DNA of 64,000 bases. It comes from Herbidospora galbida. Lineage in GTDB: Bacteria; Actinomycetota; Actinomycetes; Streptosporangiales; Streptosporangiaceae. Position 1 is the first letter of the stretch. Each line of letters opens with the position of its first letter. Location: the NCBI RefSeq assembly GCF_005233835.1, contig NZ_SZQA01000017.1, positions 62,001 to 126,000 on the forward strand, written 5' to 3'. Below the pieces are notes generated by a model that searched no databases, was not told where the DNA came from, and saw only the letters and a list, made by a program, of their open reading frames with translations. Positions 48,077-56,593 of this stretch are shown in pieces. The translations under genes and the position numbers were made by a program.

Positions 48077-49256
48077 GCTGCGTCCGGCCCGGCTCTCCTG
48101 GGGCGACCTGGTCAGGGTCGGCGCGGCCGGGCTGCGGGTCCGGCCCGCGCGGGCGGTGCTGTCGGCGCTCGGCATCGCCATCGGCATCGCGACCATGGTC
48201 GCCGTCGTCGGGATCTCGTCGTCGTCCAAGGCCCAGCTGCTGGCCGAGCTCGACCGGCTCGGCACCAACCTGCTGCGGGTCACCCCCGGTCAGAGCCTGT
48301 TCGGCGAGCCGACCGCGCTGCCGGAGACCGCGCTCGCGATGGTCGGCGCGGTCGGACCGGTCGAGGTGGCGGGCGCGACCGGCGACACCGGGACGCCCGT
48401 CTACCGCACCGACCGGATCGACCCCCAGTCGACCGGCGGGCTGACCACGCGGGCCGCCTCTCCCGAACTGCTGCGGGCGCTGCAGACCCCCGTCGCCGAG
48501 GGCGTCTGGCTGAACGAGGCCACGGTCTCCCTCCGGGCCGTCGTGCTCGGCGCGGTGGCGGCCGACCGGCTCGGGGTGCGCGACGTGGGAGAGCAGCTGT
48601 GGATCGGCGGCCGGTGGTGGACCGTCGTCGGGGTCCTCGCGCCCTCGCCGCTGGCGCCCGAGGTCGACCGGTCGGCGCTGGTCGGGTTCGCGGCGGCCGG
48701 GACGTACCTGAACTTCGACGGCCACCCGACCACGATCTACACCCGGACCGACCCGTCGCAGGTCGACGCGGTGCGGGCGGTCCTCCCGGCCACCGCCTCG
48801 CCGGAGAACCCGGAGGAGGTGGAGGTCAGCCGGCCGTCCGACGCGCTGGCGGCGCGGGCCGCCGCCGACTCGGCGTTCACCGGCCTGCTGCTGGGGATCG
48901 GCGCGGTGGCGCTGCTCGTCGGCGGGGTGGGGGTGGCCAACACGATGGTCATCTCGGTGCTGGAGCGCCGCAGGGAGATCGGCCTGCGCCGCTCGCTGGG
49001 GGCGACCCGGGGCCAGGTGCGCGGCCAGTTCCTCGCCGAGTCGCTGCTGCTCTCGGGCCTGGGCGGGGTCGCCGGGGCGGTGCTGGGCGGGGCGGTGACG
49101 GTGGCGTACGCCACCTGGATGGGCCTGCCTCCGACGGTGCCGGCCTGGGCGCCGGCCGGGGCGCTCACCGCGACCCTGCTGGTCGGGACGGTCGCCGGGC
49201 TCTACCCGGCGATGCGGGCCGCCCGGATGTCGCCCACCCTCGCCCTGAGCGCTTAA
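48069..49256 (+). CDS. MacB-type ABC transporter permease
   Basis: A 395-aa protein with the FtsX/MacB layout: one N-terminal helix ([20 protein letters not shown]), a large extracytoplasmic domain (about 50-270), then three helices ([62 protein letters not shown]). Characteristic segment [20 protein letters not shown] follows the second helix. It is the last exporter gene; the response-regulator gene starts 35 bp later, and an OmpR-type site overlaps its stop codon. Confidence 0.9.
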
Positions 49257-49268
49257 CCGGCGTTTACC
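49250..49268 (+). promoter_or_regulatory. OmpR-type site upstream of the response-regulator gene
   Basis: CGCTTAACCGGCGTTTACC matches 16 of 19 bases of the site at 45854-45872. It overlaps the permease stop codon and lies about 23 bp before the regulator start, so it could drive an internal autoregulated promoter. Confidence 0.55.
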
Positions 49269-49291
49269 CCCGGAACGGCAGGATGCGGACC

Positions 49292-49945
49292 ATGCGGGTG
49301 CTGGTGGCCGAAGACGAGAAGGTGCTGGCCCGGGTCGTGGCGGCCGGGCTGCGCCGGGAGACGATGGCGGTGGACGTCGTGCACGACGGCGACGCCGCCC
49401 TGGAACGCGCGCTGACCAACGACTACGACGTCATCGTGCTCGACCGCGACCTGCCGGCGGTGCACGGCGACGACGTGTGCCGCCAGCTGGTCGCCCGGCG
49501 GATCCCGGCCCGCATCATCATGCTCACCGCCGCCGGCGACCTGCGGTCGAAGGTCGAGGGCCTGTCGATCGGCGCCGACGACTACCTCGCCAAGCCGTTC
49601 GACTTCCCCGAACTCGTCGCCCGGCTCCGGGCGCTGGCCCGGCGGGTGCCGCTCGCGCACCCGCCGGTGCTGGCGCGGGCCGGGGTGACCCTCGACCCGG
49701 CCCGCCGCGAGGTGTTCCGCGACGGCCGGTACGTCGCCCTCAGCCCGAAGGAGTTCGCCGTGCTGGAGATCCTGCTGCGGGCCGAGGGCACCGTGGTCAG
49801 CGCGGAGGACCTGCTGGAGAAGGCGTGGGACGAGAACATCAGCTACTTCACCAACTCGGTGAGGGTCACCGTCATGACCCTGCGCAGGAAACTCGGCGAC
49901 CCGCCCGTCATCGAGACCATCACCGGCGCCGGATACCGCCTGTGA
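49292..49945 (+). CDS. OmpR/PhoB-family response regulator
   Basis: A 217-aa protein. Receiver domain 1-115: acidic pair in VAEDEK, phosphoacceptor in IVLDRDLP, Thr/Ser switch in IIMLTAAG and Lys in DDYLAKPF. The winged-helix domain at about 125-217 carries LSPKEFAVLEILLRAEGTVV and VTVMTLRRKLG then ITGAGYRL. The ATG at 49292 gives the standard MRVLVAEDE opening. A GTGA overlap couples it to the sensor kinase. Likely regulator of the exporter operon upstream. Confidence 0.92.
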   Translation: MRVLVAEDEKVLARVVAAGLRRETMAVDVVHDGDAALERALTNDYDVIVLDRDLPAVHGDDVCRQLVARRIPARIIMLTAAGDLRSKVEGLSIGADDYLAKPFDFPELVARLRALARRVPLAHPPVLARAGVTLDPARREVFRDGRYVALSPKEFAVLEILLRAEGTVVSAEDLLEKAWDENISYFTNSVRVTVMTLRRKLGDPPVIETITGAGYRL

Positions 49946-51060
49946 ACCGCATGCCGATCAGGGCCCGGCTCACCGTCGTCTACGGGAGCCTGTTCTGCGC
50001 GGCGGCGCTGGTCCTCGTGATGATCAACTACATCGTCGTCAGCAGGCAGCTCACCCGGCGGGTGACGATCCGCCTGCCGCTCGACGACCTGCCGCCGCTC
50101 ACCGGCGACAAGCAGCTGTTCTTCTTCAACAAGCAGGTCGAGGACTACCACGAGACGGTGCTGGGCGCCCTGGTCTGGTGGTCGCTGCTCGCCGCCGTGC
50201 TGGTCGGCCTGGTCGGCCTGGCCGTCGGCTGGTACGTCGCCAAACGCGCCCTCGACCCCCTGCAGCACGTCACCGAGACGGCCCGCCGCCTGTCGACCGA
50301 CACCCTGCACCGGCGCATCTCGATGACCGGGCCGCACGACGAGATCAAGGACCTGGCCGACACCTTCGACTCGATGCTCGAACGCCTCGACAACGCCTTC
50401 GACGGCCAGCGCCGCTTCGTCGCCAACGCCTCCCACGAACTGCGCACGCCCCTGGCCATCAACCGCGCGCTGCTGCAGGTCTCCATGTCCGACGGGCTGA
50501 TCCCCGCGTCGCTGCGGCCGGTCCGCGACGAGCTGCTGGCGTCCAACTCCCGGCAGGAACGCCTCATCGAGGGCCTGCTCACCCTGGCGCTGAGCGAACG
50601 CGACCTGAGCGGACGGGAATCGGGCGACCTGGCCGAGCTGGCCCGCCCGTCGCTGCTGGCGCACGGCCTGACGGTGTCGCGCCAGTTCCCGGCGCCGGTG
50701 ATGGGCGACGGGGTGCTGCTGGAACGGATGATCCGCAACCTGGTCGACAACGCGGTGACCTACAACGACGATCGCGCCGAGGTGACGGTCCGGACGGGCA
50801 ACGGAGCGGGCCATTCGTACGTGACCGTGGAGAACACCGGCCGCGAGATCGCCCCCGCCCAGGCCGCCCGGCTGTTCGACCCCTTCATCCGCCTCGACCC
50901 CGATCGGACGGGATCGGCGGGCGGGGCGGGGCTGGGTTTGTCGATCGTCCGGGCCATCGCGCGGGCCCACGGGGGGACGGCGGAGGCCCGGCCACGGGAG
51001 GGCGGGGGGCTGATCGTGACGGTCCGGCTACCGCTCCTCGTCGAGGTCGCTGCCGTCTGA
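49942..51060 (+). CDS. Sensor histidine kinase
   Basis: A 372-aa membrane kinase. TM1 at about 12-32 (VVYGSLFCAAALVLVMINYI), a short extracytoplasmic loop of about 55 residues, and TM2 (WWSLLAAVLVGLVGLAVGWYV). A HAMP region follows (LDPLQHVTETARRLSTD), then the H-box RRFVANASHELRTPLAINRA, N-box MIRNLVDNAVTYN, F-box/G2 LFDPFIRLDP and GGAGLGLSIVRAI. The small sensing loop suggests an intramembrane-sensing type that responds to envelope perturbation. Its 3-prime end overlaps the convergent DUF1648 gene by 33 bp. Confidence 0.92.
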   Translation: MNRMPIRARLTVVYGSLFCAAALVLVMINYIVVSRQLTRRVTIRLPLDDLPPLTGDKQLFFFNKQVEDYHETVLGALVWWSLLAAVLVGLVGLAVGWYVAKRALDPLQHVTETARRLSTDTLHRRISMTGPHDEIKDLADTFDSMLERLDNAFDGQRRFVANASHELRTPLAINRALLQVSMSDGLIPASLRPVRDELLASNSRQERLIEGLLTLALSERDLSGRESGDLAELARPSLLAHGLTVSRQFPAPVMGDGVLLERMIRNLVDNAVTYNDDRAEVTVRTGNGAGHSYVTVENTGREIAPAQAARLFDPFIRLDPDRTGSAGGAGLGLSIVRAIARAHGGTAEARPREGGGLIVTVRLPLLVEVAAV

Positions 51061-52041
51061 CCGGGCCGCGTCGTCGGGCTTCGGGGACTCGGCGGCAGAG
51101 CGGAGGGCGCGGCGGATCTCCTCTGCGCCCAGCGCCGCGTGGTCGACCGTCACCGTGAACTCGCCGCCGTCGCGCAGTGCGACCAGCAGGGCCTCGCCCT
51201 TGCGGATCAGGACCGCGTGGGTGCGCAGGTTGCGCAGCCGCCAGCCCCAGCCCCACTGGCTCGGGTCGACCTCGATCGCCTCGGCCGTCTCGATGTCGGC
51301 CAGGTCGACGCGGCGCAGCGACGGCAGCGGCAGCCGGCCGCGCACGGTGAGCGTGCGGCCGTCGAAAACGGCGGTGACCCCCGACCACAGGTGGAGCCCG
51401 GCCAGCGAGATCAGGGCCGGGATGACGGCCCACTCGCTGCCGACGACGGTCACGCCGAGCAGCAGGCAGGCGGCGGCGAGGGTGTTGCGGAACAGCGGGC
51501 GGTTCTCGGCCGTCCCGATCCAGATCGACCGGCCCCGGCGGGGCGGCCCGGCCACCGGGTCGTCGGGCAGCGCCTCCTCGTCGTCGCGGCGGCGGCGCAG
51601 CGGGCTGACCGCCAGCGCGCCGAACACGGCGCCGGCCGCGCCCATGGCCATCACCAGCGCCGGGGCGTAGCCGGGGGAGCGGGCCTCCTGCCAGGTCGGG
51701 GCGTCGAGGTTGCTGAGGATCGGGCCGATCAGGGCTCCGGTGTTCAGCAGCACGATCAGCCCGAGCGCCACGCCCGCGGCCGCGCGGCGGCCGATGGAAC
51801 CGTCGGGGCGCAGGAACGCGACCAGGCCGAAGACGGCCCAGACGACGGAGCTGAGGATCAGGTCCTCGACGACGGAGGACCACAGGGAGGCCGCCTGGTC
51901 GGGACGGCCCTCGGTGAAGTGGACGGCCACCGGGTCGGGCAGGCGGTCCTGGAGCGTCAGCGGCAGGATGGCCGCCGCAAGGTGGATGAGCGCCGGTAAG
52001 AGGAGAACCACTCTCGCGAAGTGTGAGGACGCCCTCTTCAC
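51028..52041 (-). CDS. DUF1648 membrane protein (possible immunity factor)
   Basis: A 337-aa protein. The DUF1648 signature lies early (VVLLLPALIHLAAAILPLTL, RLPDPVAVHFTEGRPDQAAS), with further helices at about 60-85, 95-120 and 130-150. A cytoplasmic linker and two more helices at about 195-235 follow (AAACLLLGVTVVG, AVIPALISLAGLHLW), then a C-terminal PH-like soluble domain. DUF1648 is also the N-terminal part of SdpI, the immunity protein of the Bacillus SDP toxin. Its position beside an sdpCAB-like operon makes an immunity role attractive, although GntR/DUF1648 pairs also occur alone. GTG start with AGGA upstream. Confidence 0.7.
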   Translation of the reverse strand: MKRASSHFARVVLLLPALIHLAAAILPLTLQDRLPDPVAVHFTEGRPDQAASLWSSVVEDLILSSVVWAVFGLVAFLRPDGSIGRRAAAGVALGLIVLLNTGALIGPILSNLDAPTWQEARSPGYAPALVMAMGAAGAVFGALAVSPLRRRRDDEEALPDDPVAGPPRRGRSIWIGTAENRPLFRNTLAAACLLLGVTVVGSEWAVIPALISLAGLHLWSGVTAVFDGRTLTVRGRLPLPSLRRVDLADIETAEAIEVDPSQWGWGWRLRNLRTHAVLIRKGEALLVALRDGGEFTVTVDHAALGAEEIRRALRSAAESPKPDDAARSDGSDLDEER

Positions 52042-52069
52042 CTGATGGTCCTGAACGTGCGAGCGGATT

Positions 52070-52459
52070 TCACTGGTCCAGGATCTTGTCATAGCTTGGC
52101 CCGCTTTGGAAAGCATGTACCACTAGTTCCACCAGCCTGCCCTGAGTCAGCCCCACCCGATGGGCCTCGGCCGCCACGTGGGCGATGGCGCGGGCCAGCC
52201 GGGGGTCGCCCACACCGGGCGGTTGCGCCACCACGACGGTGCCGCGGCCGCGCCGGACCTCCAGCAGGCCCTCGTCCCTGAGCAACGCGTACGCGCGGAG
52301 AACCGTGTGGAGGTTCACCTGGATGTCATTGGCCAGATCCCTGGCGGGAGGCAGTCGGTCGCCCGTGCGGAGTAGTCCATTGGCCAGAGCGTGGCGGATG
52401 CTCCTGGCGATCTGGTCGAACAGGGGTTCCGCCGAGCTCGGATCGATGCTCAGGCGCAT
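52070..52459 (-). CDS. GntR-family regulator, YtrA subfamily
   Basis: A 129-aa protein. GntR winged helix (PLFDQIARSIRHALANGLLR, PPARDLANDIQVNLHTVLRA, YALLRDEGLLEVRRGRGTVV) plus a short C-terminal arm, as in YtrA-type repressors. It is co-oriented with the DUF1648 gene 28 bp downstream and divergent from the SDP operon. An inverted repeat CCTCG-AACG-CGAGG lies at 52514-52527 and another, TGACA-ACTA-TGTCA, at 52670-52683, either of which could be its operator. Confidence 0.87.
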   Translation of the reverse strand: MRLSIDPSSAEPLFDQIARSIRHALANGLLRTGDRLPPARDLANDIQVNLHTVLRAYALLRDEGLLEVRRGRGTVVVAQPPGVGDPRLARAIAHVAAEAHRVGLTQGRLVELVVHAFQSGPSYDKILDQ

Positions 52460-52669
52460 GCGGCACTCCCAGCCATCAGCCTGGCCGACGGCACGGTCAG
52501 GCGGTTCCACATACCTCGAACGCGAGGCGCGATCATCTTGACACCGCGTCTGCCCGGCCTGTCGTTACGGCCCCATCTGGTCGCGGTGCCGGCCGGGGGG
52601 TCGAGGGCGCCGCCAGGAGTGGCGTGTTCGAAGGTCGACACCCCCAAGGTTCTCTCATGACTTGTTCTA

Positions 52670-52735
52670 TGACAACTATGTCAACCCGCCTGGCACAGGC
52701 AGGCATTTACAGCGTTGTTTGAGAAGTTATATAAC
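52670..52735 (+). promoter_or_regulatory. AT-rich control region of the SDP-like operon
   Basis: The 317-bp divergent region (52460-52776) holds no gene. Its right part is strikingly AT-rich and has two perfect inverted repeats: TGACA-ACTA-TGTCA (52670-52683) and GTTATATAAC (52726-52735), the latter flanked by TTGTT and AACAA. They end about 40 bp before the sdpC-like start. Confidence 0.5.
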
Positions 52736-52776
52736 AAGCCAAGTTGGTATCAAGACGGCAACGACCTGGAGTTGGC

Positions 52777-53307
52777 ATGCGACCAATGATCGTCGGAACC
52801 ATCGTGACCATTTGCGTCATAGCGGCGGGATCGGCCGCGGCGGCGTCCGACCCGCCGGTGAGATACACGGGAGAAGAGCTCTTCTCGGGCCTCCTCCTCT
52901 CCCAGGGCCCGGCGGCGGAGACCTACGCCGACCTGCGCGGCCCCCACTCGAACGTCGTCTGGACGGCGGCCGAGGCCAGCCGGCTGACCGGCCGCATCAA
53001 GGCCCTGGATCCCCGGTTCTTCGCCTCCTTCAAGGCCGACGTCACCAGCGGCGACCGGGTGCGGGTGCACCGGGCCGCGAATCGGGCGGGCGAACTCGCC
53101 GTCAAGGCATACGGGGCCGGCGCCCTCTCCGAGGCGGCCCCCGCCTCGCCGGGCCTGGCCAAGTTCGTCGTGGTCAACCGCACCATCATGAAGCAGACCA
53201 GCGTCGTGGTGAACCAGAACAAGTACTGGAGCGGACCCGACCCGTCCGCGAGCAAGCTCGACCACGAACGGTGGGCCGACGAGGTGGCCGACCGCCTCGC
53301 TCCATGA
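52777..53307 (+). CDS. SdpC-family antimicrobial peptide precursor
   Basis: A 176-aa secreted protein. Signal peptide MIVGTIVTICVIAAGSAAAA, then the family pattern VRYTGEELFSGLLLSQGPAAE, LTGRIKALDPRFFASFKADV, TSGDRVRVHRAANRAGELAV and VVVNQNKYW. Family knowledge: Bacillus SdpC is exported and processed by SdpA/SdpB into a membrane-active toxin. Here the mature part has no cysteine and only modest hydrophobicity near residues 125-150, unlike the disulfide-bearing Bacillus SDP. GGAG lies 5 bases before the ATG. First gene of a coupled operon. Confidence 0.8.
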   Translation: MRPMIVGTIVTICVIAAGSAAAASDPPVRYTGEELFSGLLLSQGPAAETYADLRGPHSNVVWTAAEASRLTGRIKALDPRFFASFKADVTSGDRVRVHRAANRAGELAVKAYGAGALSEAAPASPGLAKFVVVNRTIMKQTSVVVNQNKYWSGPDPSASKLDHERWADEVADRLAP

Positions 53308-53867
53308 CGGCGCGGACGGGCGGCGACCGCTGCCTCGGGGCTGCGACGGTCGCGATCGGGCTGGGCTGGATCGTCGTCATCGGCTATGTCGTGCTCGGGC
53401 AGCTGCCCTCGCCGGCGCTCGAACTGCCCGGCCAGCGGGTGGTCGCGCGGCACTCCCAGGCGATCGCCCCCCAGGGCTGGGCCTTCTTCACCAAGTCGGC
53501 CCGCGATCCGGTGGAGGCCGCCTGGCAGCGCGACTCCGGCGGGACGTGGCGGCCGGCGTCGTCCGGCCCGCACGCCGGGCACAACCTCTTCGGGCTCGAC
53601 CGGGCGTCCCGGGCACAGGCCGCCGACCTGGGCGTCCTGGTCGCCGCGGTGCATGCGGCCCGGTGGGCCGTCTGCGACGACGGCCTGGTGGACGCCTGCC
53701 TCGCCCGGGCCGGGGCGGCCTACCCGGTGACCAACCCGGCGCCGGCGCCCCTGCTGTGCGGGGAGATCGGGATCACCCGGCGGGAGCCCGTCCCGTGGGC
53801 GTGGGCCGACGCCGCCGACCGCACCCGCATGCCGGTGACGGCGGTCCGGCTGGAGGTGGCGTGCTGA
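53304..53867 (+). CDS. SdpA-family protein
   Basis: A 187-aa protein with an N-terminal membrane anchor (LGAATVAIGLGWIVVIGYVVLG) and an extracytoplasmic domain with the SdpA pattern QGWAFFTKSARDP, HNLFGLDRASRAQAADLGVL and REPVPWAWA. Four cysteines lie in the second half (WAVCDDGLVDACLAR, LLCGEIG). Role by homology: needed with SdpB to mature SdpC. ATGA overlap with sdpC. Confidence 0.8.
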   Translation: MTARTGGDRCLGAATVAIGLGWIVVIGYVVLGQLPSPALELPGQRVVARHSQAIAPQGWAFFTKSARDPVEAAWQRDSGGTWRPASSGPHAGHNLFGLDRASRAQAADLGVLVAAVHAARWAVCDDGLVDACLARAGAAYPVTNPAPAPLLCGEIGITRREPVPWAWADAADRTRMPVTAVRLEVAC

Positions 53868-54799
53868 CCCGGCTCGGGGCCGCCGTCCGCGCCCGCGCGG
53901 AGACGAGCCCCTGGACGAACGTGTACGGCCTGGCCCGCACGATGCTCGCGGTCGCCACGCTGCTGACCCTGCTGGCGACCGACACCACGAGCCTGTTCCG
54001 GCCCGTGGCGGGGGTGCCCGACTTCCCCAACTGTGATGACATCGCCCAGTACGGCCTGTTCTGCGTCGCCGGCCCCGGGCCGGGCCGCTACATCGGGATC
54101 GCCGTCCTGGTGGTCGTGGCGACCGGATGGCGGCCCCGGTTCACGGCTCTGCCTCACTGGTGGGTCACGGTCAGCTTCCAGGCGTCCGGCAGCCTGCCCG
54201 ACGGGGGCGACCAGGTCGCGGCGGTCATGACGTTGCTGCTGCTGCCGGTCGCGCTCACCGACGGGCGGCCCTGGCACTGGGGACCGGCCGCGCGGGTGGC
54301 CGACCCGGCCCGGTCGCTGCTGGCCTGGTCGGCGTTCCTGGTGGTCCGACTGCAGGTGGCCGGCATCTACCTGCAGGCCTCGATGGCCAAACTCGGACGC
54401 GAGGAATGGGCGAACGGGACCGCGCTGTACTACTGGCTCAACGACCCCATGTTCGGGAGTCCCGAATGGGCCTCCTGGCTGCTCCGGCCGGTGCTGGCCA
54501 GCGCCGCCGGGGTCACCCTGCTCACCTGGGGGGCGATCGCGGTCGAGTTCGCCCTCGTGCTGGGACTGGTGGCGCGGCGGGAGGCGTGGCCCTACCTGCT
54601 CCTCGCGGGGCTCGGCCTGCACGCGTCGATCGCGCTGCTCATGGGGCTGGGCAGCTTCGCGCTGACCATGATGGCCTGCCTGGTGCTCTATCTGCGCCCG
54701 GCGGACACGCCCCTGCCCGGTCCCGTCCCCATGCCGGTCCACGGGTGGCGTCCCGCCCTGCGGCCCGGCCCTGTTCGTGATCTCTCCACCAAATACTGA
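53861..54799 (+). CDS. SdpB-family membrane protein (HTTM-type)
   Basis: A 312-aa polytopic membrane protein. Family landmarks: SPWTNVYGLARTMLAVATLL, ATGWRPRFTALPHWWVTVSF, LPDGGDQVAAVMTLLLLPV, VVRLQVAGIYLQASMAKLGR and WANGTALYYWLNDPMFG. About seven helices. The fold is related to HTTM/vitamin K-dependent carboxylase-like membrane domains. Role by homology: processing or export of the SDP-type peptide. GTG start with GGAGG, overlapping sdpA by 7 bp. Confidence 0.85.
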   Translation: MLTRLGAAVRARAETSPWTNVYGLARTMLAVATLLTLLATDTTSLFRPVAGVPDFPNCDDIAQYGLFCVAGPGPGRYIGIAVLVVVATGWRPRFTALPHWWVTVSFQASGSLPDGGDQVAAVMTLLLLPVALTDGRPWHWGPAARVADPARSLLAWSAFLVVRLQVAGIYLQASMAKLGREEWANGTALYYWLNDPMFGSPEWASWLLRPVLASAAGVTLLTWGAIAVEFALVLGLVARREAWPYLLLAGLGLHASIALLMGLGSFALTMMACLVLYLRPADTPLPGPVPMPVHGWRPALRPGPVRDLSTKY

Positions 54800-54815
54800 G
54801 CAACTGGGAGGTGCC

Positions 54816-55532
54816 ATGACCGGCGGTCCTGTGAACGGTTTGGTCAGGAAAACCCACAACGGCGAGCCCCGGCCCGAAGCGACTCCACAGCGGCTGGGGA
54901 TCGACCGGTCGGTCGTCACCCGGCGGACCGGGCTCCAGTTCCCCAACCAGCTCTCCTATCCGGCCTGGGAGCGCATAGGCAAGCAGATCTCGCTGATCTG
55001 TGACTCCTCCTCCTGGTGGCTGGGCGACTGGCTGATCTACGGCGAGCAGGCCTACACCGACCGCTACCGGATGGCGATCGAGCAGACCTCGCTCGACTAC
55101 CAGACGCTCCGCAACTACGCGTGGGTGGCGCGGCGGTTCAGCCTGTCGCGCCGCCGCGACAAGCTGAGCTTCGCCCACCACGCCGAGGTCGCCGCCCTGA
55201 GCGAGGAGGACCAGGATCTGTGGTTGCGCCGCGCTGAGCACTTCGGCTGGTCCCGCAACCGGCTGCGGCGCGAGCTGCGCGGCTCGGCCCGGATCGCGGC
55301 GGCCGGGGAGGCCCGGCAGGTGGAAGAGGGGAACGGTGAGCCGAGGAAGCGGGCCCGCGCGGCCCGCGCCGCCGGCCCGGACGGCGACGTGCAGCTCACC
55401 TACAGCCAGGAACAACTCGAACGCTGGAAGCTGGCGGCCAGCCTGCAGAACAGCGACCTGGTCAACTGGATGGTCGAGGCCCTCGAAAGCATCGCCCAGG
55501 AGGTCATCGGCCAGAAACAGCCCGTGGGCTGA
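54816..55532 (+). CDS. LmbU-family transcriptional regulator
   Basis: A 238-aa protein with the LmbU core: TGLQFPNQLSYPAWERIGKQ, ICDSSSWWLGDWLIYGEQAY, TSLDYQTLRNYAWVARRFSL and SRRRDKLSFAHHAEVAALSE, then WLRRAEHFGWSRNRLRRELR. LmbU activates lincomycin biosynthesis and relatives sit in many actinomycete antibiotic clusters. It starts 16 bp after sdpB with GGGAGG, and a terminator follows, so it is most likely the fourth gene of the SDP operon. It also borders the biosynthetic cluster downstream. Confidence 0.87.
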   Translation: MTGGPVNGLVRKTHNGEPRPEATPQRLGIDRSVVTRRTGLQFPNQLSYPAWERIGKQISLICDSSSWWLGDWLIYGEQAYTDRYRMAIEQTSLDYQTLRNYAWVARRFSLSRRRDKLSFAHHAEVAALSEEDQDLWLRRAEHFGWSRNRLRRELRGSARIAAAGEARQVEEGNGEPRKRARAARAAGPDGDVQLTYSQEQLERWKLAASLQNSDLVNWMVEALESIAQEVIGQKQPVG

Positions 55533-55543
55533 CCGGCCGCCTC

Positions 55544-55584
55544 GGGCCGTCTCCGCGTATTCGCGGGGGCGGCCCTTTCCTTTT
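55544..55584 (+). terminator. Intrinsic terminator after the LmbU gene
   Basis: A long stem (GGGCCG with CGGCCC and an inner CCGCG-TATT-CGCGG) followed by TTTCCTTTT. It separates the SDP-LmbU operon from rfbA. Confidence 0.85.
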
Positions 55585-55663
55585 GTCAATGCCTTTCCGC
55601 GATGTTTGCCGCCGCCGGAGTGGGCGTGCTTATTCTTCAGCGCCTTTAAAGAAAGGACGGATG

Positions 55664-56539
55664 ATGAAGGGAATCGTGCTGGCCGGCGGCAGCGGATCGC
55701 GTCTCTATCCGCTCACCCTGGCGACCTCGAAACAGCTCCTCGCGATTTACAACAAACCGATGATCTATTACCCGATTTCCGTGCTGATGCTGGCCGGGCT
55801 GCGGGACATCCTGGTGATCTCGACCCCCGGCAGCCTCCCGGCGCTGCGCAACGTGCTGGGCGACGGCTCCCAGCTCGGCCTGAACCTCTCCTACGCCGCC
55901 CAGCCCGAGCCCAACGGCATCGCCGAGGCGTTCATCATCGGCGCCGACCACATCGGGACCGACCCGGCGGCGCTGATCCTGGGCGACAACTTCTTCCACG
56001 GCGCCGGCTTCCCGCGCATCCTGCGGGCCAGCCGCGAACGCCTCGACGGCTGCGTCCTGTTCGGCTACCCGGTCTCCGACCCCGAGCGCTACGGCATCGG
56101 CGAGACCGACGCCGAGGGCCGGCTCGTGTCGATCGAGGAGAAGCCGCTGCGGCCCAAGTCGGACAACGCGATCACCGGCCTGTACTTCTACGACAACGAC
56201 GTCGTGGAGATCGCCCGCGCCCTGACGCCGTCGAAGCGGGGCGAGCTGGAGATCACCGACGTGAATCTGGCCTACCTGAAGCAGGGCCGGGCCCACCTGA
56301 ACCGGCTCGGCCGGGGCTTCACCTGGCTCGACACCGGCACCCACGACTCGCTGCTGGCGGCCAGCCAGTACGTGCAGGTCATCGAGCACCGCCAGGGCGT
56401 GCGGGTGGCCTGCCTGGAGGAGATCGCGCTGCGCATGGGCTACATCGACGCCGACGCCTGCGCCCGTCTCGGGGCCGGGATGAAGAACTCCGAGTACGGC
56501 CGGTACCTGATGGAGATCGCGCAGTCGCTCGGCTCCTGA
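55664..56539 (+). CDS. rfbA: Glucose-1-phosphate thymidylyltransferase
   Basis: A 291-aa protein, the normal length. Nucleotide-binding GGSGSRLYPLT, then SKQLLAIYNKPMIYYPISVL, EAFIIGADHIG, LILGDNFFHGAG, GLYFYDNDVVEIAR, GELEITDVNLAYL and TWLDTGTHDSLL. Role: makes dTDP-glucose, the first step to dTDP-deoxysugars. An isolated rfbA at the edge of an NRPS cluster suggests a glycosylated product; the remaining sugar genes are not in the window. ATG at 55664 chosen (AAGGA 7 bases upstream) over the one 3 bases earlier. Confidence 0.95.
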   Translation: MKGIVLAGGSGSRLYPLTLATSKQLLAIYNKPMIYYPISVLMLAGLRDILVISTPGSLPALRNVLGDGSQLGLNLSYAAQPEPNGIAEAFIIGADHIGTDPAALILGDNFFHGAGFPRILRASRERLDGCVLFGYPVSDPERYGIGETDAEGRLVSIEEKPLRPKSDNAITGLYFYDNDVVEIARALTPSKRGELEITDVNLAYLKQGRAHLNRLGRGFTWLDTGTHDSLLAASQYVQVIEHRQGVRVACLEEIALRMGYIDADACARLGAGMKNSEYGRYLMEIAQSLGS

Positions 56540-56593
56540 ATCCGCCCGCAAGAAGCTGTCCCGCTGGCGGGACCACGTGAAGGAGCACATGTC

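Noticed and set aside
52662-52776. An upstream extension of the frame of the SdpA-like gene starting at 52662, and alternative starts for the SdpC-like gene.
   Set aside because: The region is the AT-rich divergent promoter; GGAG before 52777 and the signal peptide fix the SdpC start, and SdpA starts at the 4-bp overlap.
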